A stretch of 64,000 nucleotides of DNA. Source: Dacryopinax spathularia (Eukaryota; Basidiomycota; Dacrymycetes; Dacrymycetales; Dacrymycetaceae). Shown here in pieces: positions 1 to 12,300 of this stretch. The notes beneath the pieces are model-generated. The model made no database searches. It worked only from the letters and a program-made list of their open reading frames with translations, and was not told the DNA's origin. Positions within the stretch are counted from its first letter, which is position 1; each line of letters starts with the position of its first letter. Made by a program: the position numbers and the translations under genes. Where the stretch lies: the NCBI GenBank assembly GCA_037974965.1, contig JBBPFI010000013.1, positions 124,001 to 188,000 on the forward strand, read 5' to 3'.

Positions 1-2320
1 GGCTTGAAATTGCCCCTTGCTTGACATGGACACTCACATGGCATTGGATCGTTACTGATTGCGATGTCATCCCATGTCATTTCCCATCCTTCCAGTGCAC
101 GTACACGAGTGTGATAAACAAATATGCTCACTAGTGTGTCCGCTTACTCTGACCAACCGGGCATGCGCCCCATGGAAGAAGGTCTGCCCAAGTCTTCTGT
201 ATGTTCCAAGAGCTCTTTCAATCGCTGTTAGATCGGACGGTCTATATCAGCTACGAGACACAGACGCTGTCTTTGGCTCTGAGCGCTGCGTGCTTCTCCG
301 CTTGGTCTGTGTGCAGTATGTCGTTCGGATACCGGCAAAGCAAGCTCTTTCCAGCCAATGCGCTGACATGACGTTTGCCCGCAACTAGCGGTGGGCCATA
401 TCGATGCTGGGAGAGTCGAGGACTGGCTTGGCTCGGGCGGGACGAGCACGGTGGTCGGAGTCCTTCCATTAGGAGCTGGGCGACTCGGACGAGCTGAGCA
501 CAGCACACGCGGCGGGGACAACAGGTCGAGCACAAGAGCGCACGATAAAGGTCTCGTGGTAGGTCATAGCGCGGGACGAGAGAGAGTTATCGATCCGAGG
601 TCCCGGGCCAAGATCCGCTGAAAAGACAGCAGAAGGTTAGGGAGGGCGGGGGGGCGCCTTATTGCCGGACTTGAGAAACCTGCTGCGAAGCGCGCTAATG
701 AACGGAGGGATATTGACCAGCTTCGGCTTTGCTTTGCGATCTGCACAAGAGGTGCAAAGCGAAGCTGAAGTAATTCACCAGCTGAGTAGTGCGGAGGAGT
801 GGGCTTTCCAGTGCTGGTGGGAAACGAGCTGCACCCGCTTTCTGGCCAAGTATGCCAGTATTGTGAGAGACTCGGTCCGGAAGGCTTGCTGAGAGAGAAG
901 ACAGGGAGTGAGGGTGGTGCAGATCGAAAGGTCGAGCGGAGTGAGAGCTCCAGGATGAGTAAAGCAGGAGGATGAAGGGGCAGGCGAACTGCCGCGTCCT
1001 ACCACTCTTCGGGGGACAAAGACCAAAGCCCGCCCATCGCCTGGGCTAGAGCATGCCAGTCCCGGCGTTATGTGTTCAGGCAGCGGGAGAGCTCAGGACA
1101 GTGGGTGAGGGGCGGGTGTAGAGCCGGGCCTAGGGGAATGAGAGAGGAATGCAGAGAGGGAGAGTATGAAGATGGGAATTGTGGAGGCATCCGGGGAAGC
1201 CTTTATACACGTCCGCAAGAGAGAACAAAGAGAAGCGCGCAGACCACAAAGCGCACAGACCACACATAACGTCGCCCGCTCCGCCTCCACCTGCAAAGGC
1301 AGGAAGCCATCCGAAACCAAAGAAGAGGAATTCGGAACCAGACTGGAATGTTGACCTTCGGCACTTCTCGGCATTTTTCGGGGGCTTTCGGCCGCTGTCC
1401 GGGGGACCAATGAATAGGCTCATAAGGTTTGGCCCTGGGCCCTGGGGGTTGCGGGTTAGCGCAGGGACCGAGTTTGCTGGGCCCTGGTGACGCGCTTCTC
1501 TTTGCGCGCGTTTGTGGGCGGTTGCTAGGGGAGTGCGAATTGCACAGATGCGGTAATGTGGATGCCCAATCTGGGTTTTCTGGCTAGAAAAGCAGCTTTG
1601 AGAGGTTTGTTTGGAAAGATGAATAGACAGTTCAGAGAGAAGAGGAAAAGGAAAGAGAGAAATAGAGCTGCAAAGCGCGTCATCACCCTCTTAGCCGGCC
1701 CGGGCCCGTCCGCCCTGCCCAGTGCTTCTTTTGGTTGACACCTTCTTGACGTGCTTCTCACGACCGACAACACGTTCTGTGAAAAAATTGGGATGGCTTC
1801 TTTTTCGTCCCTGGGCGTCGTGGACGTTCTCGGCTCAGTCCATACGCGAGCGGGCTTCTCCGCATGGATGTGCTGGGCATGAGCGCGTCCGTTCGAGCCG
1901 GGGTGTGCTGGCCGTCCTCCTCATCATCACTCACCTCGTCCTCGTCGTCCCTCCCTCCCAGCTCGTCGATTAGCGACCACCGCCTTCCCTCGCCCGGGTC
2001 ATGCGAAAGCAACGATAGGATCAACTCACTCTCAGTACTACAGCTATTCGGCCTTGACTCTGCCTCTGCCTACTTTTGATCAGTCTTCAATACGCCATCC
2101 ATTATTGCGGCAACCACGCTCTTTACATCGACCGACACTCATTATCAACCACATTCCTTCACCCAATCAACTCCATCTCGCACCTCCTCCACCATCCGGC
2201 ACCACCAAAACCGTTTGTTTTGTGATCGACGCCAACCCCAACATTCCACAACCAACAACCAACAACCAGCATCCCGATCATCGATCACCCAACATCCCAT
2301 TCGCGCGCGAGGCGAGGAGG
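1..2320. other. No supportable gene; upstream region of the membrane protein gene
   Basis: Open frames here are short, overlap on both strands and resemble no family I know. The last 300 bases are rich in pyrimidine and CA runs, as expected for a fungal 5' leader before the ATG at 2321. I see no tRNA, rRNA or repeat element. Confidence 0.5.
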
Positions 2321-4798
2321 ATGTCGACCACCTCCCCCATCCCGACAAACCTCGCTCCTTCGCCCTCCAACCCGAAACCTGCTCCTCCCCCTTCTTCAGT
2401 ACCTCCCACCGACCCCTCAGCCTCGAATCCGTCAGCTTCGAATCCAGCCGCGACGTCGCCGGAAGGAGGAGGCGTATGGTGGAACACCGCTGCTCCTACT
2501 CTCCCCGTGCCGACGTACACGGGCACACTCCCCCCTTCAGGCTCATCCTCCTCAGGCGTCCCTATAGCCGCTGTAGCAGGAGGAGTAGCGGGAGGATGCG
2601 TACTCCTTATCCTCCTCGGTGTCCTCCTCTTCCTCTACTACCGCCGGCGGCGCAACACCCACTCTCCCACCTCAGCACTAGGCGAGAAAGGCAAGCACGG
2701 ACCGAGAAGAGGAAAGAGGGGGAAACATCATTCCCTCGGCTCGAGATCCTCGTTCGGGTTCACCATAAGGCCCGGGGCCATCCCTCCCTCCTTGCGAGCA
2801 GAGCCTCTCTCCCCAAGTGGACCATACGGGCTCGACCCCGCTCCTCCCACCAGCTCCTCCCTCGCCCCCGCTTACGGGCTGTCGTTCACCCCCACTTCCT
2901 CCGGCAGCGGCCAGGGAACGCCAACAACAGCGACGAGTGCAACAGGAACAGGAGCAGGAGGGGACAGCGTCCTCGACCGCCTATTCACCTCCCTCACCCG
3001 CTCAGGCAGCGCACGGACGAGGACAGAAGACTCCCACGCTGCGACGTCCGACGAGCAGCATCATCATCATCATCATGTGCCGCTTCCCTCCCCACTAGGG
3101 AGACCGATGATGCGTCCAGTGGAGCGGGAGAGGCCTATGACGGGCAGCACAGGTACGGCAGCTGAGAGTACGCGACCGCTAGTGGCTTCTTTATATCGAC
3201 ATGCTTCTTCTTCTGCTCTTGCTGGCGCTTCTGCTGCTGCTGCTGCTGGGAGAAGGGAGAAAACGCAAGCGCAAGCGCAAGAGCAGGATGCGCAAAGTGA
3301 GAAATCAGCGCAAACCTTTTATACCGTCCCCTCCCTCCCTCCCTCAAACGGCTCGCTCAGGTCGGGGAGTATCGTATTCCCCGAGAACGCGAGCGGTGTC
3401 TCGCTCGCCCCGCTGAGTCAGCTACCGAGGTTCCCGGTGCCGCCGAGGTGGGAGGAGGAGAGTGAGGCTGTTAGGCGGGAGTATGGGGTTAGGCTGGGGG
3501 AGAGGAGGGAGAGGAAGGAGCGGGAGAGGAGGAGCGCTGCGGGGTTGGCCGTCGCTGGCTCTGCTGGGGAGGGGCAGACAGGGGCAGCTGAAAGAGGGTA
3601 TGGAGCGAGCTGGCTCGGTGGGTCTCTAGGAGGAGCGGGGGATGGGAGAGGCTTGTACGCCCTCGCAGCTGCGACCACCAGTGTCACAAGCCTCTCAGAC
3701 GCGCCCCACCCGCCAACACCCCTCCCTTCTTCCTCTGACGACCTCGATCCAGCGGCAGCATCCTCATCAGGAGCAGAAGCGGACTACTCCTCCCTCACAC
3801 TCCCCTCTTCCTCCCTTGTCGTGGGGAAGGAAGAAGCCGAAGCTCGGATGAGTCAGTTGACCGTTGTCCCCAGGGTGGTGGAGGGCGATGCTCCCGTTGG
3901 GGGGGAACATGAGTGGGTCGCGGACCTGGACGTCAGACGGACGCCTACACCTACTCCTACTCCTACGCGCACTGCTCCACTCGCGAGTGCTATAGCTGGC
4001 CAAGGGCGTGGTGGCGTTGGCGCGGGGTATGCAGATCCGTTCGCGAGCGAGATGGACGACCTTTCTCTACGCGACTTGGAGCTTGAAATGTCTTCCTCCT
4101 CTTCCCTCCCTCCTCCTCCTCCGGCTCACACACTCCCCTCGCACCCCCTCCCTTCCCCCCCGTCCTTCTCCCCGCCAGCCGCCGAACACCCTGCCGAATC
4201 AGCCCCAGCCCCAGCCCCGCCCCACGCCCCCTGGCTTGTAACTGCAGAAAAAGACTACAGCATCAAAGATGACGGCCAGAGCGAGCGATACCGCGAGCTC
4301 GAGCGGGAGCGCGGGGTGGCGATGCTCCTGCAGGCACTGGGGCCAGGGGCGGGGGAGAGGGTGAGGAGTTTGGTGCCTGATTCTATTAGGAGTTCTCTCC
4401 TTCCTCGCGAGGCGGGTAGGAGCGGGAGCGGGAGTGGCAGCGGGGTGGGGATGAGGGCGAGTGCGGTTAGTGCGGTCGGGTTGCCTTATTTGCGGGACAG
4501 TGTCTCTTCCCCTCTACCTCGTCCCGAGGACGCATCCTCGCCTCTACCAGGCTCGGGATCTGTAAGGGGCAGCACGAGTACCGCCCAGAGAAAGCCGAAA
4601 GAACGCAGGAGCGCGGTAGACGTCGCTAAGTCCTTCCGCGGCTCTACCTCCACCTCTGCGTTCTCGGACCCGGCAGTGGGAGGAGGGCCACCGCCGTCTG
4701 CGTTCCCGGGTGCTCCTGCTGGTGCTGCTGGTGCGGGAGGGAGTGGGAGTAAGGTAGGGCAGGGGAAGTTGAAGAAGGTTGGGAGGCCGAGGCGGTAG
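2321..4798 (+). CDS. Single-pass membrane protein with a long disordered cytoplasmic tail
   Basis: This is a single-exon frame of 825 residues, counted from the first in-frame ATG; the open frame extends further upstream but only from non-ATG codons. Residues 1-80 are Pro/Ser/Thr-rich. Residues 81-107 form one hydrophobic segment (Gly-rich, then VLLILLGVLLFLYY), followed by RRRR and a strongly basic stretch near residues 120-140. The rest is low complexity: a six-His run at 3059-3075, TP repeats near 3948, and Ser/Pro/Gly tracts. No N-terminal signal peptide is seen, so the helix may act as a reverse signal anchor with a short outer domain. The layout recalls Mid2/Wsc-like fungal cell-wall sensors, but no WSC cysteines are present. 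Function is therefore unassigned. The basic residues just after the helix suggest that the tail faces the cytoplasm. Confidence 0.7.
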   Translation: MSTTSPIPTNLAPSPSNPKPAPPPSSVPPTDPSASNPSASNPAATSPEGGGVWWNTAAPTLPVPTYTGTLPPSGSSSSGVPIAAVAGGVAGGCVLLILLGVLLFLYYRRRRNTHSPTSALGEKGKHGPRRGKRGKHHSLGSRSSFGFTIRPGAIPPSLRAEPLSPSGPYGLDPAPPTSSSLAPAYGLSFTPTSSGSGQGTPTTATSATGTGAGGDSVLDRLFTSLTRSGSARTRTEDSHAATSDEQHHHHHHVPLPSPLGRPMMRPVERERPMTGSTGTAAESTRPLVASLYRHASSSALAGASAAAAAGRREKTQAQAQEQDAQSEKSAQTFYTVPSLPPSNGSLRSGSIVFPENASGVSLAPLSQLPRFPVPPRWEEESEAVRREYGVRLGERRERKERERRSAAGLAVAGSAGEGQTGAAERGYGASWLGGSLGGAGDGRGLYALAAATTSVTSLSDAPHPPTPLPSSSDDLDPAAASSSGAEADYSSLTLPSSSLVVGKEEAEARMSQLTVVPRVVEGDAPVGGEHEWVADLDVRRTPTPTPTPTRTAPLASAIAGQGRGGVGAGYADPFASEMDDLSLRDLELEMSSSSSLPPPPPAHTLPSHPLPSPPSFSPPAAEHPAESAPAPAPPHAPWLVTAEKDYSIKDDGQSERYRELERERGVAMLLQALGPGAGERVRSLVPDSIRSSLLPREAGRSGSGSGSGVGMRASAVSAVGLPYLRDSVSSPLPRPEDASSPLPGSGSVRGSTSTAQRKPKERRSAVDVAKSFRGSTSTSAFSDPAVGGGPPPSAFPGAPAGAAGAGGSGSKVGQGKLKKVGRPRR

Positions 4799-7700
4799 TC
4801 CTCTTCCCCTCAACTCGTCTACCTCGACCGCACCCTTAACAGCGCACAACAGCCCGACTGGCCGCCTATCTTGACTCCCGACCGATCCTCGACTCGCCCC
4901 ACGCCCGAATACGACAATCAACCCATTCGTTCTTCCCAAACACCCCTTTGCTCCGGTTCTCGTTCAAGTCTCTCTCACTTCGCATTTCTTGGAACTCACG
5001 ATGTTGTCTCCATACCACCTACATTCCTCCCTTCCTTCATATTACCCAGTCCCGGCCCATACCCCAACAAAATCACACTACCCACTACCACCCGCCCATC
5101 CTATGCTGGTCCGCCTACCGACACTTCTTTCTGTCGTGTCGGGAGCAGGACCCCTTGGATCGGGGAATAATGGTTTATTTGGAGATAGGTAAAAAGCGCC
5201 TTGGGGGCGCGTATACATGTTTGTAGCTTTTTCTTGGATTGATATCTTGATTGCTCCGGCCCGGAGGTAGGAAGAGGAGAGGGACGTGCAGAGGGTGGAG
5301 TGGAGTGGACGGAGTGAATGTGCTGTATTATTTAAGGTTGTCAATGTCAGTCGATTGTTGTGTCTCGGGCTTGTCTTGGTCAACCCGCTCGAAGCAGCAC
5401 AAGTTTCTGGATACCGGCCGATGTCATCGTTCCAGACCCGTCTGGTTCCGAAGTTCTTTGCTGTCTTCCCCGGGAACAAAAGGCCAGGAGGCCTGACTCG
5501 ATCCTTGACGACGGGGCGTTGTGCGGCGTTCTCGCCCGCCCGCGTGCTGTATAAAGCTCTGCAGCATTTGCCCCTCCCTTGGTCTGCCTCTCTTTACCCG
5601 CTTCGCTCTTCCACCCCAACGCCCTGCGACCCAACCGTCGCTACCCTTCCCCCCGGCCCCCATCCCAGCCCTTGAGCTTCCACGCTCCTCGGAATGCCGA
5701 GTTACCAACCCTGGCTCCCGTGACATTCATCCTTTGGCTGGCATCGTCAGCTTCTCCATGAGCGCGCGTCTTCGCGCGCTTGCAGGAAGCGTTGCGCTCT
5801 TCCCCCGTCTGCTCGGTGTTCTGCTTTGCTCATCCTACAAGAGCATCTCATTCCGCTCAACATACACATTGCTGCACCTCCTGCCTGCTTCCTCAGCGAG
5901 CCTTCTGGAAGGAGTTTCTCAAACTCCTCAAGTCTCGGGCGCAGCCCGCTTCCCCGAGCTCTGGAAAGCTCACCCCTCCGCGCTGGTCAGCTGATGGAGA
6001 GTCCAGCTTTGACTTATCCTGCGGACGAAGCAGAAGCTGGTCGACATCCATTGGCTCGCTAGCGCGCTTGGGGGCGGCTTCCAACGCTGGCAGGAGACGG
6101 CGTGTGCCCTCTTTTTCCTGTCTGTTCGCCCTTTCTCCTATTACTTTTCTTGCGCTATGACATAGTACCTCTCACTTGTCCTGTTCTGCTCCGGACGTTG
6201 CTCTCCAGGGGTTGTGCTCCCCCTGGTCTCCCAGTTTTGAAAGAGTCAACCGCCGCGCTATCACTCATGTCCGTGTCCAGCCTCAGCCAGCTGATGCCGC
6301 GGTCAGCAGTGGTACGGCATAGGCTGGTCACCCGGAACAGTCGATTGACAGCGCGCTCGGGCGGGTCTTTGTCGGTTCTGGCTGGACTGATGGGGTAGGT
6401 ACAGCGTTTGCTGTCTGCCTGGGGCACTCGCTTGGTCCTACAAACGAGGCTCCCACTGATTACCATCGGGATATCGGCCTTCGATCTCGCCCGCAATCTC
6501 TGGCACGCCGATTTCTTGTCCTACTGCCTACCCGCTCCCCCTTTGTGGATTGAAAAGCTCGATGATCCTCTTGTAACTGCTTCTACACAAGCTCCGTTCT
6601 CCGCTCTGGAGGACACGATCGACCGCGCTGCCCAATCGGGTTGATTTGCCTCCCCAAGGCACTCCCTCCCCTCAGCGCCAGGTGGGAGGCTCATCGTCAA
6701 CGTCGATAGGGTAGCGCGCTCGGTCGTCCTCTTTCCAGACTCTGTTTACCTTGCTGCCAACTCGCTCGCTGCTAGCGCAAGGAATATGGGTTTCCTTCGT
6801 AGGTAGAGGAGAGGGAACCTTCTACTAGGCTTCCGCCACAAAGCACGTGTATGTGGGATTGAGATCTCGTAAGTACGAGTCTCGCAAGGAGGGGCATGTG
6901 TGTGTGTGTGGTTTGTGGTGGTGGGGAGTAGGAGGGTGGTATGTATTTTGGAGCTCATACTTCGAAAGCGCAGGGTTGGCCTCTCTCCCCAATGCATGGA
7001 CGAGCGGTGCCTTTGACCAAAACACCTTCTTTCTCTCTCTCTGGCATTACTATCCCGCTACCCAAACCCCTGCTTGTCTCTTGCCCTCTTATAATTGCAT
7101 GCCACGATGCTTCTCTGGATCGTGCGCAGCTTCCTGGAGTCCCTGCCTAGGCATCTGGATCTCATACTGTAAGCGCATCTGACGGCGCTGGAACGGAGGA
7201 TGTCTCGCACCGCGCCTTACGCCTGCCGATCTCAGATCGGAATGTCGAATGTCGGAAGCAGGGGAATGCGTCTTCGTACATCTTCAATGCCAGCGCTCTG
7301 GGTTGTAACTTGTCGTCTTATCAGCGGTTGAGGATAAGTATGCTTGAATGTGCCTACTGGTACTGGGTTGCATACATATAGCATGGAGGTGAGGTGGAGG
7401 CTCGTGAGGCGGCAGGGCAAGGGGGGAAAGCCATTGGATGCCGCCTAGGGACACTAGTGCTTACAGTATCATATGGGTCACGCGCCGACTATGCGAAGAT
7501 CCGAGAGGGGAGCCTTTCTGTCAAATGGTCACTCTGTGATCGGGCAACGGACTCCTGACGGCGGGCGGCAGCGACAGCTAAGACGGCTAACACGCTCCGA
7601 CAGCGGAACGATCGGCGTCCGACGGAACCCTGACAGCTTCGAGGTCCAATGTACGGGGGACGTCTATATCTTCCTTCAATGCGCACGTCAAAACCGCCGA

Positions 7701-9375
7701 TCAAGGTGCCAAGCCCGTCTATACCGGCCGGTTGGACCCCCCTTCACTCCGGAGCAAAAGAGACATGGCAAGAAGAAAGAAGAAGCTTGCAGATTCCGAG
7801 ACACTCCCATTCCCCAATCCCCTAACTTTAGAGAAGTGACCCTGCCAAGTCCGGTTCGTGCTTTGATCGTTAGGAGGAAACGGCCGTCCACCATAAGGGG
7901 TCACACAACAGAGGTACTTATCGAGCGGATTGTCGGCGGTTCACATAGAAGGGGTTGAGGAGGGTGTGTCTCGGAAGATCGGGATGTTTAACGGCGGTGG
8001 GATAAGGGGAGAAGGTTGACGGGTTGACGGGTTGACGGGTTGATCGGTTGTGCGTGGTTCTTAGGCGGACTTGGCAAGCTGTTCGAGTCCGCTGGCCTAT
8101 CGGCTCGTGCAGACCCGCCTTTAGTCTGCAATTTGATTGTTATTTGGAATACAATAGCCATGACGTCGGCACAAGAAATTCTCCGTTCTTCCTAGCTTCA
8201 GAAAGCGATGGCGATGCCTTTATTATCGTTCGTGTGCAGTACTGGACTGAGATGAAGTGATCGGCAGTACTAGTGTGGGCGATGTCATTCCCAACAACGC
8301 CGCCACAGGAAGCTTATCACCAAAAAGCTGTGCCTGACCTAAAGAAAGGCGGTCCCTGACGACCCGGCACGTGAAATCCCACGCCATCCCGTCTGGGGGT
8401 CGCATCTCGGCGAGAAGACCGACCTGCACCGCCTCGCCCTTCTCACCGTTTGATGCACGGCGCGTGGTGGGCGTGCGCGTGCTTACTGCACCCCCTCGGG
8501 GTTTGGAATTCGGCGATCTTCTGGGCATCTTATCCCGAACATTGCACAGGGGGATAGGACAATAACGGCTCTCCTGTACAGAAGGAGAAGGTATGAACGG
8601 AATGGATTGCACCGCCGTAATTGTCAGTTGGACGAGCGCGGTGCACCCCTCAACCGCCGAGCACCCAACGAGGCCACAGCGCGGACGAACTGAACGGACG
8701 GAATGATGTCTCACACGCGTCCTGCGACCGCTATTTAATCCTCTTGCCACAGCTCGGGCCTGTGCACGCAACCCACTCGGTCAGTCAATCAATTCATCTG
8801 TAAGACCGCTGGGTCGCCGACTGCCGACACCCCTGCGACGCTTGCGACCTCCTTCAATTCCCCAGACCACACCGACCAAGGAGGACCAGACCAACTTGTA
8901 CAGCAACGAACAGCCAAGTGGGTCTTCTCGAACATTACGGACTCCTCTCTCCCCTTACCCTGAAGAAGAAGAGCCCTCCGCACGGCTTTTACCCCTCCCT
9001 CTCCTCGCCTTCTTTCCTCTTACGAGACTTCCATCATCGCCCATCGACCTGGACCACGAGTCCAGCAACCTGCAACCCAGTCATCGCCCCTGACCTTCTC
9101 AGATCTCCTGACGGCTTGGCACGACCCTTCGGACCCCTTCCTACACCCACCCTTCGAGGGGAGACATTGGTATAAGCTTGCGAGCCGAGACTGAGCTCTG
9201 TTCCAATTCATTGTACGACCCTCTACTCCCTCCCTCCTTCTCCTCCTCCTCCTCCTGCAAAACGACGACGAGCTCGCTATCAAACTCGAGCAATAAGCCA
9301 ATACCCCCCTCTCCTAACCTCTGCTCGTCGACCACAGCAGCTCAACGGTATTGCTGAACGAAAGAAGGAGCTAGG
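4799..9375. other. Gene-poor stretch of 4.6 kb
   Basis: No frame here resembles a protein family, and none joins into a convincing multi-exon gene. The only clear structure is a short tandem repeat at 8014-8043. From about 8940 to 9330 the strand is strongly CT-rich, which fits the core promoter and 5' leader of the gene starting at 9376. An unrecognised lineage-specific gene or a long non-coding RNA cannot be excluded. Confidence 0.45.
8014..8043 (+). repeat. Short tandem repeat, unit GGGTTGAC
   Basis: The octamer GGGTTGAC is repeated about three times with a decaying fourth copy (GGGTTGATC). It lies in non-coding DNA. It is too short and too interstitial to be called telomeric. Confidence 0.85.
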
Positions 9376-12300
9376 ATGCCCGTGTTCGTGTGTCCGTTGA
9401 CGAAGACTGTGTGGGGGACGCCTGATCATCCTGATGAGCTAGCCGTACGTCCTCTCCTCCTCCCCTTTCTCTCCCCTCCTCCTTTTCCGTCCCCCCAGCT
9501 TCCCCACACCATTCCCCCCAATCATCCGTCCGCCTCCATCCCTCTTCTACCCAGACCAACGGCGCAGATGCTGACCCCTCCCTCCCCACACAGGCCATCG
9601 CCCTCCCCCCCCTGGACAAAGAAATCGCATCAGCCGAAAAATCCCTCCCCGACGCCCAAACCCGCGCTACGAAAGCCTCCAGCGGATCAAACAACGACAG
9701 GAAGAAAGTATGTAAGGCGCTCGAGAAGCTCGTGGTGCTTGTGAGGGCGAGGTATGAGAAGAGTCGGGAGGGGGCGGATTTGGATAAGGTGCGTTCTTCT
9801 CCTTCCTTGCTTGCCTTCCTATCACTCCCAGTCCGGATGCTTGGCGTCACTGCGCCGGCCGGTGGTGGTTGCGGTTGTGATGGTTGCAGGCAGATAGGTG
9901 GGATGTATGCTGATCCATGCACAGGCAATCGACCTAGCCGCCGAGCTAGTCCACTACACACTCCTCTCCGACCCCGAACGGCCCTCCCGAACGCACACAC
10001 TCGCCTCCCTCCTCGGCACGCGCTACCAGCTCCTCCACACCCCCAACGACCTAGACGGCTCGATCCACCACTACGCCTCCATCCTCGACCCCTCGTCCCC
10101 CGCGTCATTCATCAGCAACAACAACTCCTCCTCCTCGCCTCCTCCGTCCGTCAGCTCGCATAAGCGGTCTGGAAGTCAGGGACAGGGACAGGGACAGGGA
10201 CAGGAGAGCTGGATGTGGGAGTATTCGTTGAGGCTTGCGGAGCGGTATGAGCTGAGGGGGGAGCAGAGCGATCTTTGGCGGGCGGAGGTGCTGGTTCGGG
10301 CGGCGTTGGAGCAGAAGGGGCTGGATGGGACGGCGTTGGCGGAGAGGCAGAGTCATTTGGCCTATTTGTTGCAGTATAAGAGTGCGTCCGCCTTCCTCCT
10401 TCCTTCCTTCCCCCCTCCCTTCCGCACTCCTCTCCTTTCAGTAGCAGCTTGACTGACGTGTGTTGTCCTGCTATAGCCCAAACACTGGCCCGCCGCGACC
10501 CGCCCGAGATAAACCTCCAAGACATACTCCTCTGTATCGGCCTCGCCAAACAAGCTCTCGCCCGCTTACCCCCCTCAGACCCAAGGAGGACAATGTACCG
10601 CCTCCGCCTAGCGACCTACCTCAACACATCGTTCAAATACACGCGCAACAGCGCCCATTTAGACGAGGCGATAGCGATATTCGACGACGAGTTCCCCGAG
10701 TTCCTTGATGCGGACGCGAGCGGGGTCGTCTCCCCGCCGCCGCTCACAAGGAGCAGCACGCTCGCTAGTACTGCGAGCGGAGGGAGCGGGATGCCGACAC
10801 CGCCGTTGACGCCGGCGCAGCAGGATCCGAGCAAGCCTTACCACCTCCGCGCAGCCGCACAGAACCTCCTAACGCGGTACACTTCCTCGGAGGGGGCGAA
10901 ACGCGACCCACGAGACCTAGAACGAGCAACATCGATGTATCGCCGTGCCCTCCTTTACCTCCTTTCCCTACACTGTCCCGACTCGGCAAGCGGGAGCGAG
11001 ACACACGCCTCCGAGCATCCGCTCTGGGAAGACCTCGCCCTCGGCCTCCTGGACTGCTTGGACCGATCGGGGAAGAAGAGGCTGAACGTGGTCATTTCCG
11101 GCGGGGGACCCGTGGGGCAAACGCTAGCGATGTCTATCGCGCTGCAGAGCGTGGAGAGGAGTATGATCGTTGGTGGTCCTGCGGTGAAAGTGATCCTGTA
11201 CGAGTCGAGGCTTATGCCGGACGGGAAGGGCGGGGTGCGCTGGAGAGGTGCGACGGATACGCCCCCGAATACGCGGAGGCAGCAGGTTATTACCCTTCAA
11301 GATGCTGTGATTGGGAACTTTGATAAGGCTGGAATACCGTGGTCCAAGGTTGTGTGGAACAAAACGCTCAACCCTGACGGCGGCGAGCGAGTCTGGCCCA
11401 CCTCCCGGCAGGTCCCCATCAGGCAAGTAGAGGACACCATAACAGAATACGTCCAGAGCACCAAGTTCCTCCGCGCTACCGTCGAGTACCGCGCCAAATC
11501 GATGGACGCTGCGGAATTCGACACCATCCGACCCTGGTGCGACCTCTTTATCGGCGCTGACGGTGCTGGCGCAAAGAGCTTCACGATCAACCATCCTGAG
11601 TTCCGCTTTTCGCGCAATACGTACTTTGAAGAACAGATGGACCGCGCCCTCGGCGTGTTTGTCGACATTGACGGCCCGCACCGGCAGCAAGCGAAGAACG
11701 TGTTCCTCACTATTGCGCAGACGATCTATCTCCTCAACTCGAACTACGGGACTTTGGGGTATCTGAACATCCGCCTGCCTGGGGCGTACATGAACGCCAT
11801 GGGAGACAACGAGACGCTCGAGAGTCTCGAGAAATCGGACAGTATCCTCAAGCGCAGGATCGCGTTCGTGATCAAAGGCGGGCTGGCGATGTTCGACTTG
11901 CCGGAAAAAGACGTCAAGGCCATCAACCGCATTGAACTGCCCATGTCCAATTCCACCCGGTACCTAGCAACGGCTAACAGGAACCCGAACCCAAACCCGC
12001 GCGAACAGCCAGGCAGGAACTCGACGTTTCCCGTGGTGTTAGCGGGGGACGCGGCGATCAAGTTCAATTTCTGGCCCGGGAGGGGCGCCAACTCGGGGTT
12101 GATAGGCGCGTTTGGGCTAACGCAGACGCTGTATGATATTTTGCCCACTATAAGGCCGGGGACGAGTATTCCGGTGGAGAGGTTCATGTTACAGGTTGGG
12201 CTGCTGTCGACGCTGCAGGTGAGAGAGCATGAGGGTCGGGGTGGGTATATCCAGAGTATCGGGATCGATCAGCGGTATGAGGACGTTTTTGGGCCTCAGT

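Noticed and set aside
2215-3165. 316-codon frame overlapping the membrane protein gene in another frame
   Set aside because: It follows the low-complexity Pro/Ser/Arg composition of the main frame and has no domain. The main frame has the transmembrane segment and is far longer.
8014-8043. Telomere-like origin of the GGGTTGAC repeat
   Set aside because: Only about three units, interstitial, and the unit differs from the usual TTAGGG-type fungal telomere repeat.
9371-10108. 245-codon minus-strand frame over the first exons of the FAD fusion
   Set aside because: It crosses introns and exons of the plus-strand gene without relation to them and shows no family. It is a GC-rich shadow.
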